Assembly (NCBI GenBank): GCA_051883095.1
Contig: JBJETB010000004.1
Span: 27,778-91,777 of the forward strand
From: SUG1106 sp051883095
Lineage (GTDB): Bacteria; Bacillota; Clostridia; Peptostreptococcales; Anaerovoracaceae
DNA: 64,000 nt
Direction: 5' to 3'
Part shown: positions 16,568 to 24,220 of the stretch, piece after piece
Layout: each line of letters opens with the position of its first letter
Position numbering within the stretch: position 1 is the first letter of the stretch
Program-made: the position numbers and the translations under genes
The notes under the pieces: generated by a model
Seen by the model: only the letters and a program-made list of their open reading frames with translations
The model's database searches: none
Told to the model about the DNA's origin: nothing

Positions 16568-18439
16568 CTATTTGTTTATTTCATATTTCTTCAGTTTCTC
16601 GTAAAAAACGGTTCTGGACAGACCAAGTTCATCCATGGTCTTCTTACGATCGTCGTTGTTCTTAAAAAGTGTATCCTCGATGATTTTTCTTTCTTCGGCC
16701 TCCAGCCTTTCCCTGAGTGTCGCATCAGGTCTGGCATCGGTCTTTATCATGAGGTTCTCCGAATAAATCATGCGCCCTTCGCATACGGTAATTGCACGCT
16801 CAATGATGTTTTCCAGCTCACGGACATTGCCGGGCCAGTCATAGCCGGAAATGATCTCAAGAGCTTCCTCCGAAAACTGCTTCATCTCCATGTCATATTT
16901 TTTGCACAGATCCTCCAGCACAGAATTGGCAAGAATGTAAAGATCACGCTTGCGCTCCCTCAGGGCTGGGATATGAATAGGAAAAACGTTGATTCTGTAA
17001 TAAAGATCCTGCCTGAATCTGCCCTGCTTTACCTCTTCCTCAAGGTCACGGTTTGTAGCTGTAATTACCCTGACGTCCACGTCTACAGGCGTGGCAGAAC
17101 CGACTCTGTAGATTCTCTTGTTCTGCAGGACATGAAGAAGCTTTACCTGTATTTCAAGAGGTATTTCACCTATTTCATCTAAAAATATTGTGCCTCCGTC
17201 TGCCTTTTCAAAATACCCGATACGTCCGCCAGGGTCTGCTCCCGTAAACGCCCTCGGAGCATAGCCAAAAAGTTCGCTTTCTATAAGTGATGGGGCGATG
17301 GCATTGCATACCACTTCAACGAAAGGCCCCTTCTGGTTGCCGCTGTTGTGGATCTCTCTTGCCAGTCTGCTCTTACCAGTTCCGCTTTCCCCGGTAATTA
17401 TGACGTTGAATTTGGTCTTGGAAGCCTTATATGCCAGCTGTTTTACCTTTTCCATGGCCGGAGAACTGCCTATGAATCCTGCAAAAGCCGCAGCGCCCTC
17501 CTCATCAGGCAGATAGGACTTCATCCTCGATCTCTTCTCAACCTCCGCCGTAAGAGGATTAGCCTGCCTTGCCGTGTTTTCCGCCACCTCATTATCCTGC
17601 ACGAAAACATAAACTCCGTCACAATCGCAGTTCTTCTTTATTCTTATCAGATAGCAGTAAACCATCCTGCGGTAGATTTCATATACACCTTCAAGACGGG
17701 CTCCGTCTTCGCACTTCATGAGATCTTTCAGTGCGCCCAGGAAATCATCTCCGTTCAGTATCTGATCTGCTTTCATTCCTATGGGTGAAATCATTTCATG
17801 TACCTGTCCCGGAATGTTCTTGCCTGCGAACTTTTTGCCGCGGAGGAGTTCGCCTGCCTCTTCGCCTCTGTATCCGTATCCTTTTGCCTGAAAGAACTTT
17901 ACATTTCCTGTCATCCCGTCTATGGCCACCATATAGCCTATGCTTTCCAGATAGTTCATGTAATATTCCTTGCCGTTCAGGGTCACACTCATGCGGCGGT
18001 TTTCAAAATCTATTGCTGCTTCGATGCTGAATCCCAGGTATCTGTGTGAAAGCTCAACTCTGCTGTCAGGAATATAGTCGCTGAAAGTCTTGTAGACCGG
18101 CTGAATCTTCTTATTGTTATAAACGCCTATAGCCAGAACGATGCTGCCCGGCTTTATTTCTTTGCTGTGAATATTAAGGATCTTAAGGTCCTCAGGAGTC
18201 ATCTTGTCATCGTTTCCCAGATCGTTATCCAACAAAACCACAATATCTCCGCTTGTCAGCTCACCCTCGGGATGGCTCTCGCCATCGAGAAGAGTCACTC
18301 CCATCATTTCCTTTGCCAGCGGACTGTACTCACCAATGGTTCCGTCTTCTGCCACATAAATCATACCGTAGCTGAGTCCTTCGGCGGCGGTTTTTAACAC
18401 GTCTGTGCTGCATCTGCGGTTTTCTGATGCTTCTGTCAT
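16568..18439 (-). CDS. Sigma-54-dependent transcriptional activator (AAA+ enhancer-binding protein)
   Basis: The 623-residue protein has a long N-terminal sensory half (residues 1-300), a central AAA+ domain and a C-terminal Fis-type helix-turn-helix (about 590-618, ELGLSRTVFYEKLKKY). Walker A is GESGTGKS (350-357) and Walker B is GTIFLDE (417-422). The sigma-54-contacting loop reads RAFTGA (396-401), with Arg in place of the first Gly of GAFTGA. The first part of the N-terminus looks PAS-like; the rest is not recognised and there is no response-regulator receiver, so it probably senses a small molecule directly. Five sigma-54 promoters within 12 kb are its obvious targets. It has its own sigma-70-type promoter. 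Confidence 0.93.
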   Translation of the reverse strand: MTEASENRRCSTDVLKTAAEGLSYGMIYVAEDGTIGEYSPLAKEMMGVTLLDGESHPEGELTSGDIVVLLDNDLGNDDKMTPEDLKILNIHSKEIKPGSIVLAIGVYNNKKIQPVYKTFSDYIPDSRVELSHRYLGFSIEAAIDFENRRMSVTLNGKEYYMNYLESIGYMVAIDGMTGNVKFFQAKGYGYRGEEAGELLRGKKFAGKNIPGQVHEMISPIGMKADQILNGDDFLGALKDLMKCEDGARLEGVYEIYRRMVYCYLIRIKKNCDCDGVYVFVQDNEVAENTARQANPLTAEVEKRSRMKSYLPDEEGAAAFAGFIGSSPAMEKVKQLAYKASKTKFNVIITGESGTGKSRLAREIHNSGNQKGPFVEVVCNAIAPSLIESELFGYAPRAFTGADPGGRIGYFEKADGGTIFLDEIGEIPLEIQVKLLHVLQNKRIYRVGSATPVDVDVRVITATNRDLEEEVKQGRFRQDLYYRINVFPIHIPALRERKRDLYILANSVLEDLCKKYDMEMKQFSEEALEIISGYDWPGNVRELENIIERAITVCEGRMIYSENLMIKTDARPDATLRERLEAEERKIIEDTLFKNNDDRKKTMDELGLSRTVFYEKLKKYEINK

Positions 18440-18483
18440 GATTACCTCCTTTATTATAATACCACGGCCGGTATTTTAATTTG

Positions 18484-18512
18484 ATTGTATCACACATTTT
18501 TTTCTAATTCAA
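18484..18512 (-). promoter_or_regulatory. Sigma-70-type promoter of the activator gene
   Basis: Minus-strand TTGAAT and TACAAT are separated by 17 bp. A short hairpin (ATACC/GGTAT) follows in the leader before the AAGGAGG site. Vegetative expression of the activator is expected. Confidence 0.75.
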
Positions 18513-18592
18513 CAGAGCATATGATATAACTTAAAAGGGTAATAATAGAGGTACATAACATTACAGAACCGTATAATATAAAGGGAGATTTT

Positions 18593-19522
18593 ATGATGAA
18601 TCAGATTTACGATATTATAATAATCGGCGGCGGGCCGGCAGGATATACTGCAGCACTTTATTCTTCACGTGCAGGGCTTGATACCCTTGTAATAGAAAAA
18701 ATGTCCGCCGGAGGCCAGATGGCGCTCACCGATAAGATAGACAATTATCCCGGCTTCGATGACGGAATCGACGGATTCTCCCTCGGAGAAAAGATGAAAA
18801 CTGAAGCGGAGCGCTTCGGCACTTGTACAAAGTCTGCTGCGGTTCAGTCAGCAGACCTTAAATCAGACCCGAAGGTTATAAAAACATCCGATGATATCTG
18901 TTACGGACGCACCGTTGTCATTGCAACAGGGGCTGAACCCAGGGAACTTGGAGTTGACGGTGAAAAAGAACTTGTCGGCCGCGGAGTGAGCTACTGTGCA
19001 GCCTGCGACGGTATGTTCTTTAATGGAAAAACCGTAGCTGTAGTCGGGGGAGGGAATACTGCAGCAGCGGACATCCTGCTGCTCAGCCGCGTTGCATCCA
19101 AGGTTTTCGTGGTGCATCGGAGAGATACCATTAGTGCTTCCAAGGTGTATCACGATGCTCTTATGTCTGCTGACAACGTGGAGTTCTTCTGGAATTCTCA
19201 AGTCATCGGAATCCTGTCTGACAGTAAAGTTACGGGAGTTCGCATGAGGGATTTGGAGACCGGAGAAGAAACAGAGCGTGCCTGTGACGGCATTCTCGTT
19301 GCCATTGGCAGAAAACCCGCATCAGAGCTGGCTGCCGGTCAGCTTGACCTTGATGAAAGAGGCTACATTGTAGCTGACGAATCCACAAAAACAAACATCC
19401 CCGGCGTATTTGCCGCAGGGGATGTGAGAACCAAAGTGCTTCGTCAGGTAATTACAGCTGCTGCCGATGGGGCTATGGCCGCACATTACGCTGAAGAATA
19501 TCTGGCGAGTAAAAACAAGTAG
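18593..19522 (+). CDS. trxB: Thioredoxin reductase
   Basis: The 309-residue flavoprotein has the FAD motif GGGPAG (12-17), the redox disulfide CAAC (Cys135, Cys138) inside the NADPH domain, the NADPH-binding GGGNTA and the C-terminal FAAGDVR motif. It transfers electrons from NAD(P)H to thioredoxin or a related disulfide protein. A TATAAT box lies just upstream and GGGAGA precedes two possible ATGs (18593, 18596). It diverges from the sigma-54 activator gene and converges with the rubrerythrin operon, so it is likely a single-gene unit. Whether NADPH or another donor is used cannot be read here. Confidence 0.9.
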   Translation: MMNQIYDIIIIGGGPAGYTAALYSSRAGLDTLVIEKMSAGGQMALTDKIDNYPGFDDGIDGFSLGEKMKTEAERFGTCTKSAAVQSADLKSDPKVIKTSDDICYGRTVVIATGAEPRELGVDGEKELVGRGVSYCAACDGMFFNGKTVAVVGGGNTAAADILLLSRVASKVFVVHRRDTISASKVYHDALMSADNVEFFWNSQVIGILSDSKVTGVRMRDLETGEETERACDGILVAIGRKPASELAAGQLDLDERGYIVADESTKTNIPGVFAAGDVRTKVLRQVITAAADGAMAAHYAEEYLASKNK

Positions 19523-19555
19523 GTATATTTTTACATTTCCAAATCGTTTTTAGTT

Positions 19556-20602
19556 TTAATAATTCTCTGAATTGATCTCAAAGTATGATTTTGGATGAGC
19601 ACATACCGGGCATATCTCCGGTGCCTTTGTACCAACTACGATATGGCCGCAGTTTCTGCATTCCCAAACCTTTACTTCGCTCTTTTCAAATACTTTTTTA
19701 GCTTCTACGTTGTGAAGAAGAGCTCTGTATCTTTCCTCGTGGTGCTTTTCGATTGCGCCTACCATGCGGAACTTGATAGCCAGTTCAGGGAAACCCTCTT
19801 CCTCTGCAGTCTTGGCAAAGCCTTCATACATGTCGGTCCATTCGTAGTTTTCGCCATCTGCTGCGGAAAGAAGGTTTACAGCTGTAGCGCCGATGCCGTT
19901 AAGTTCCTTGAACCACATCTTTGCGTGTTCTTTTTCGTTGTCAGCTGTTTTCTGGAAAAGGGCTGAAATCTGTTCATAGCCTTCCTTCTTAGCAACCGAT
20001 GCAAAATAAGTATATTTATTTCTTGCTTCTGATTCCCCTGCGAAAGCAGCATGAAGATTTTTCTCTGTCTGTGTTCCTGCGTAAGGGTTACCTTTGTTTT
20101 CCCTTTTTTCGTTGTTAGGAATCATCTGAAGGAGTTTTTTGGCATCATCCACAGGAAAATCCGCAGCAGGAGGGTTATCGGCCAGATTCTTCAGTATCTG
20201 GTGGACATTATTGCTTTGAGGAAGCATAAACCCTGCCTCACGCATAATATCCTCAGCCATAAGCCTTTCCGATTTCGCCACTGCCTTCATCAGACGACAT
20301 AAACCATCCTCCGGGCTTTCTTTCGCAATCTGTAACGCCATCTTTTCAGCATTTGTTTTGCTCTCTGACATTCCGTTAAGTGCCGCCTTGACCCGATCCG
20401 TTTTAGGCTGCTGCACCGGATATTCGGTTGGAACCAGGCTAATGGCACCACTTGGACAAGCTTCCGCACAGGTGCCGCATCCTATACATTTTTTTACATC
20501 GATGATACTGTCTTCTGTGTCAGTTGCTCCGGTAGGGCATACATACAGACACATACAATCCTTTGTACATAATCTTAAATTTCTTACAGCTACTTTACTC
20601 AT
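19556..20602 (-). CDS. Ferredoxin-rubrerythrin-rubredoxin fusion protein
   Basis: The 348-residue protein has three parts. Residues 1-60 form a ferredoxin-like domain: a normal cluster motif CIGCGTCAEACP and an atypical one, CTKDCMCLYVCP. After a linker, residues about 170-300 are a rubrerythrin diiron domain with Glu/His ligands in EARNKYTYF, EKEHAKMWF and EKHHEERY. The C-terminus is a rubredoxin-like CxxC pair (CRNCG, CPVC). Rubrerythrins reduce hydrogen peroxide in anaerobes; the fused ferredoxin could feed electrons directly. It is the last gene of the operon starting at the rhodanese gene, 3 bp after the preceding gene, with GGGAGGG upstream. Confidence 0.9.
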   Translation of the reverse strand: MSKVAVRNLRLCTKDCMCLYVCPTGATDTEDSIIDVKKCIGCGTCAEACPSGAISLVPTEYPVQQPKTDRVKAALNGMSESKTNAEKMALQIAKESPEDGLCRLMKAVAKSERLMAEDIMREAGFMLPQSNNVHQILKNLADNPPAADFPVDDAKKLLQMIPNNEKRENKGNPYAGTQTEKNLHAAFAGESEARNKYTYFASVAKKEGYEQISALFQKTADNEKEHAKMWFKELNGIGATAVNLLSAADGENYEWTDMYEGFAKTAEEEGFPELAIKFRMVGAIEKHHEERYRALLHNVEAKKVFEKSEVKVWECRNCGHIVVGTKAPEICPVCAHPKSYFEINSENY

Positions 20603-20604
20603 TT

Positions 20605-21261
20605 TTATGCCCTCCCTTCAACTTTTTCGAACTTCCATGCAGGTACTTTGCATACCGGACATAATTCCGGAGGATTATCACCTATGTAGACAAATCCGCA
20701 TGTGGTACATACCCATATACTTGTTCCTTCAAGCAATTTCTCACCTTCGTTTAAATAGCGATTTACCAACGAAGAAAGCATTCGGGTGACCTTTTCTCCC
20801 CATACGCATACCCTTGCTGCACCTCTGTCTTTGTTTGCATCTGCAACAGCTCTTATCCCCGCATAGTTTTCAATATCAGTCATAAGGGCGTCAGCAAGAT
20901 TATGTATCGATGCGTCGTCAGATTCAGGAGCAGCTGCAGCAAAATATTCCGCAAGCCTTCCAAAAAGTTCTGCTTCTTCTGCTTTATACTGTTTCTCACA
21001 TCCGCGTGCAAGATTTGAGCAGAGCGCTGCCATCTGGCCTGCCGAAAGCTCTCTCAGATCATCTTCCGGCGGAATTGGAGCAGGTTCCTCTTTCGGAACA
21101 GGTTCCTCTTTCTTAAGTGGGCTTTTTCCCTGTTCCGGTGCAAAGTCTGATTTTGCTGCACCGCAAAGAGGACATTTCCATTCATCCGGCAAAGCGCTGA
21201 ACGGGGTTTTCTCCCTTTCCTCATCATAGATATAACCACATACCTGACATACATATTTCAT
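20605..21261 (-). CDS. Double-rubredoxin protein with helical central domain
   Basis: The 218-residue protein has a rubredoxin domain at each end: CQVCG and CPLCG near the N-terminus, CTTCG and CPVCK near the C-terminus. Between lie a Pro/Glu-rich linker and an alpha-helical domain of about 110 residues that lacks obvious rubrerythrin iron ligands. A longer start at 21270 is excluded because the AGGAGGG site would abut it; ATG 21261 has 9-nt spacing. It is likely an electron carrier to rubrerythrin or another peroxide- or oxygen-reducing partner encoded next to it. The exact arrangement is uncommon. Confidence 0.83.
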   Translation of the reverse strand: MKYVCQVCGYIYDEEREKTPFSALPDEWKCPLCGAAKSDFAPEQGKSPLKKEEPVPKEEPAPIPPEDDLRELSAGQMAALCSNLARGCEKQYKAEEAELFGRLAEYFAAAAPESDDASIHNLADALMTDIENYAGIRAVADANKDRGAARVCVWGEKVTRMLSSLVNRYLNEGEKLLEGTSIWVCTTCGFVYIGDNPPELCPVCKVPAWKFEKVEGRA

Positions 21262-21282
21262 GATTACCATCCCTCCTCTGAT

Positions 21283-22974
21283 TTATTTATCCATACCGCA
21301 TGGGTAAGAATATTCTGCAATTGTTTTCTCCTTTGACACAGCTTCGTAGAAACGGTACCCTCCGGAAAAGTTGTAACAGTCAAATCCTTTCTGCATTAAT
21401 ATCCTGCATGATATGTAACTTCTGAGACCGCTCTGGCACATTACATATGTCGGTTTTGTCTTGTCAATCTCTCCCAGGCGTTCTCTCAGCTCATCTACCG
21501 GAATGTTAATAAAACCATCTGCATGGCCATTCTCATATTCATACGATGTTCTCGTATCCAGCAAATTCACACTGCCGTCTCTCGGAAGGCAATCAACCTC
21601 ATCCCAATGGAACTGCTTCATTTTGCCGGTCGCAATATTTTCTACAACAAATCCCGCCATGTTTACAGGGTCTTTTGCAGATGAATATGGCGGTGCATAT
21701 GCAAGATCAAGGTCCTTCAGCTCATCAGCTTTCATCCCCGCACATATTGCTGTTGCCAGAACATCCAGGCGTTTGTCCACACCTTCATATCCCACAATTT
21801 GTGCCCCCAAAAGCTTGAGGCTTTCTTTTTCATACACAACCTTCATGGTCATAACCTTGGCACCGGGATAATATCCTGCATGAGAAGATGGTGAAAGTAC
21901 GATTCTGTCGCAATTTATGCCTGCCGTTTTAGCCGCTTTCTCGGTAAGTCCTGTAGATGCCGCTGTCATATCAAAGAGCTTAATTACCGAAGAACCCATA
22001 GAGCCTTTATAGTGACTGTCATATCCGCATATGTTGTCTGCAGCAATCCTTCCCTGTTTATTTGCAGGTCCTGCCAGAGAAATCACAGCGTCCGTGCCCG
22101 TAACCCTATGTTTAACCTGCACCGCATCACCTACAGCGTAAATGTCCTCTGCCGATGTTTCCATCTTATCATTTACAATGATTGCACCTTTAATGCCAAG
22201 TTCCAGACCTGCCTCTTTGGCAAGTGATGATTCAGGAACAACACCGATTGCCAGTAAAACCATGTCCGCTGTCAGAGGCTGATCATCCTTAAGCATCACT
22301 TTTATTTCGTCATTTACAGTTTCAAAGCCGATCACATCTCCGCCTAGTTTTAATTCAATTCCTTTGGAACGAAGCTTTGCATGAACCAGCGCCGCCATAT
22401 CGTAATCCAGTATATTCAGCAGCTGTTTGGGTCTTTGAACGATTGTAACCTTTACGCCCATGTCGCACAGATTCTCTGCCACTTCAAGGCCGATAAAGCC
22501 TCCGCCTACAACAACTGCACTGCCCGGTTTTTCTTCTTCCACATACTGTCTGATACGGAATGTATCTTCCACTGTCCTGAGTGAAAACAGTCTGTCGCTG
22601 TCAACTCCCGGCAGATCCGGTATAATCGGTCTGGCTCCCGGAGAAAGAATAAGTTTGTCGTATGACTCTTCGAATACCTTTTCTCCATCCATGTCATGCA
22701 CTGTAACTGTTTTTGCCTCAGGATGAATTGAAGTAACCTCATGCCTTGTCTTTACTTTAATGCGGAACCTTTCCCAGAAGCTTTCCGGCGTCTGCAGGGT
22801 GAGTTCTTCCGGATCTTCAATCACACCGCCTATGTAGTACGGCAGGCCGCAGTTGGCATAAGATACATATCCGGAGCGTTCAAATACAATGATTTCCGCT
22901 TGTTCATCAAGCCTTCTTATTCTGGCCGCTGCTGTTGCACCTCCTGCAACTCCACCGACGATTACAACTTTCAT
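21283..22974 (-). CDS. CoA-disulfide reductase-rhodanese fusion (FAD/NAD oxidoreductase)
   Basis: The 563-residue protein has an N-terminal FAD/NAD(P) reductase (VIVGGVAGGATAAARIRR, the single active-site Cys in YANCGLPYY, NAD site VVVGGGFIGLEVAENL) of the CoA-disulfide reductase/NADH oxidase family and a C-terminal rhodanese domain (from about residue 465) with the loop CQSGLRS. Such fusions reduce CoA-disulfide, CoA-persulfide or polysulfide. Together with the free rhodanese upstream it points to sulfane-sulfur handling or thiol homeostasis under oxidative stress. The start overlaps no gene and has GAGGT; the rhodanese gene ends 5 bp earlier. Confidence 0.9.
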   Translation of the reverse strand: MKVVIVGGVAGGATAAARIRRLDEQAEIIVFERSGYVSYANCGLPYYIGGVIEDPEELTLQTPESFWERFRIKVKTRHEVTSIHPEAKTVTVHDMDGEKVFEESYDKLILSPGARPIIPDLPGVDSDRLFSLRTVEDTFRIRQYVEEEKPGSAVVVGGGFIGLEVAENLCDMGVKVTIVQRPKQLLNILDYDMAALVHAKLRSKGIELKLGGDVIGFETVNDEIKVMLKDDQPLTADMVLLAIGVVPESSLAKEAGLELGIKGAIIVNDKMETSAEDIYAVGDAVQVKHRVTGTDAVISLAGPANKQGRIAADNICGYDSHYKGSMGSSVIKLFDMTAASTGLTEKAAKTAGINCDRIVLSPSSHAGYYPGAKVMTMKVVYEKESLKLLGAQIVGYEGVDKRLDVLATAICAGMKADELKDLDLAYAPPYSSAKDPVNMAGFVVENIATGKMKQFHWDEVDCLPRDGSVNLLDTRTSYEYENGHADGFINIPVDELRERLGEIDKTKPTYVMCQSGLRSYISCRILMQKGFDCYNFSGGYRFYEAVSKEKTIAEYSYPCGMDK

Positions 22975-22978
22975 ATGA

Positions 22979-23299
22979 CTACCTCACAATCTTGCCGCGA
23001 TATCCTCCGATACCACCTATGTTAATAACCTTTTTATATCCCATTGACTCAAGTGCAGCTGCCGCCTGACGGCTTCTTGCTCCACTCAGGCAATAGGTAT
23101 ATATCGGTGTAGAAATGTCCTTAATATGCTGCTTCGCATTGCCGATTGTCTGAAGAGGAATATTGATACTGCCCTCAATGTGTCCTTCTTTATATTCCTC
23201 TTTCGTTCTTACATCAAGCAAAACGGCACCCGCCTCTTTTTTGTACTGTTCTACGCCTTCGTTGATATCTGTTCTTCTAAATAAATCCATAAAACTCAT
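22979..23299 (-). CDS. Single-domain rhodanese
   Basis: The 106-residue protein is one rhodanese domain with the LLDVRTKEEY motif and the active-site loop CLSGARS. It transfers sulfane sulfur to thiol acceptors in the cytosol. It is first in a four-gene operon, with AGGAGG upstream and a Crp/Fnr-like palindrome centred about 59 bp before its ATG. It may hand persulfide sulfur to the fused rhodanese-reductase encoded next. Confidence 0.88.
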   Translation of the reverse strand: MSFMDLFRRTDINEGVEQYKKEAGAVLLDVRTKEEYKEGHIEGSINIPLQTIGNAKQHIKDISTPIYTYCLSGARSRQAAAALESMGYKKVINIGGIGGYRGKIVR

Positions 23300-23350
23300 T
23301 TTACCAAGTCCTCCTATGCTAATAGCCTACTAAAAAACCATTATTATTTC

Positions 23351-23365
23351 TGTGACCTGGTCACA
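23351..23365. promoter_or_regulatory. Crp/Fnr-family operator before the rhodanese operon
   Basis: TGTGACCTGGTCACA is a perfect palindrome around one central base and resembles Crp/Fnr-type TGTGA-TCACA sites with a 5-bp centre. A start site near 23316, with a TATTAG-like -10, would place it near -41.5, the class II activation position. The Crp/Fnr regulator gene ends just upstream at 23379. Confidence 0.7.
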
Positions 23366-23378
23366 TTCAGGAGAAAAT

Positions 23379-24044
23379 TTATTCTGCTAATTTTCTCAGT
23401 GCATCCAGGTCTTTAATATTGATTGCTCCTCGTTCCACTTCTATCCACCCTTCATCAGCGAATTGTCTCAGCATTCTGGCAACTACTTCTCTTGCGGAAT
23501 TTACTTCCTTAGCAATTAGTTCCTGGGTCATCCGTATCTTTTTATTACCCGTTTTTCCATATTCATTCAAAAGAAACCTTGCCATGCGTTCATCAAAATG
23601 TGCAAATAAAATCTGCTGCAGCACCCATACAACTGATGAAAATCTATTAGTCGCAAGTTCAAAAGAAAAGCATCTCACTTTGATGTTTTTCTCAATTATT
23701 TCCTGATATGCTGCCGCATGAACTGCAATTATTTCGGTCTCCTCTTCCGTCATAAGCTGAACCTCAAAGGAGATTTCTCCAATAACACAGGTTGCAGACA
23801 AAATGCAGCTTTCCCCCTCACATATATGAAAAAGAGTTATTTCCCTTCCCTCTTCAGAAGACATATATACTCTGATTGAACCCTTTAGCACATGAATCAT
23901 ACCTAAACAGGCGTCATTAAATCCGTAGATATATGTCCCTTTTTTATATTTTCGTATTGTTGTACCCTGTTTAGCGATATCTTTTTCCTCATTAGTCAGA
24001 TCATGCCAAAAAGGCAGCCGGCTAAGATAATCGTCCATTATCAT
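23379..24044 (-). CDS. Crp/Fnr family transcriptional regulator
   Basis: The 221-residue protein has an N-terminal cyclic-nucleotide-binding-like beta-barrel (RKYKKGTYIYGF, GSIRVYMSSEEGREITLF), a dimerisation helix and a C-terminal winged helix (TQELIAKEVNSAREVVARML). It lacks the N-terminal Cys cluster of oxygen-sensing Fnr; two cysteines sit in GESCILSATC, which could form a redox switch or bind a metal or heme, but this is inference. It is transcribed from its own strong promoter and reads into the operon with the palindromic site, so it probably controls rhodanese, CoA-disulfide reductase and rubrerythrin genes. The start could also be the second Met. Confidence 0.9.
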   Translation of the reverse strand: MIMDDYLSRLPFWHDLTNEEKDIAKQGTTIRKYKKGTYIYGFNDACLGMIHVLKGSIRVYMSSEEGREITLFHICEGESCILSATCVIGEISFEVQLMTEEETEIIAVHAAAYQEIIEKNIKVRCFSFELATNRFSSVVWVLQQILFAHFDERMARFLLNEYGKTGNKKIRMTQELIAKEVNSAREVVARMLRQFADEGWIEVERGAINIKDLDALRKLAE

Positions 24045-24099
24045 TTTTAATTCATCCTTTTCTTTTTAATATATTTCAAGGGGTTTCCGTTATATGTCG

Positions 24100-24128
24100 A
24101 TTATACCATGTTTGATTCTTCATTACAA
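24100..24128 (-). promoter_or_regulatory. Sigma-70-type promoter of the Crp/Fnr regulator
   Basis: Minus-strand TTGTAA and TATAAT are 17 bp apart, and the -10 is preceded by TGG (extended -10). Confidence 0.8.
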
Positions 24129-24133
24129 CAAAA

Positions 24134-24169
24134 AACGCCTATCCTTCAAAAACTTCGAAAGCAGGCATT
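24134..24169 (-). terminator. Terminator of the Bce-like ABC operon
   Basis: AATGCCT pairs with AGGCGTT around an internal smaller stem, then a U-tract follows on the minus strand. It lies about 50 bp downstream of the permease stop. Confidence 0.65.
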
Positions 24170-24220
24170 TTACTTTTTTATATTATTATTAGCAGTCCAT
24201 CTGTCCGTCAGTCCGAAAAT

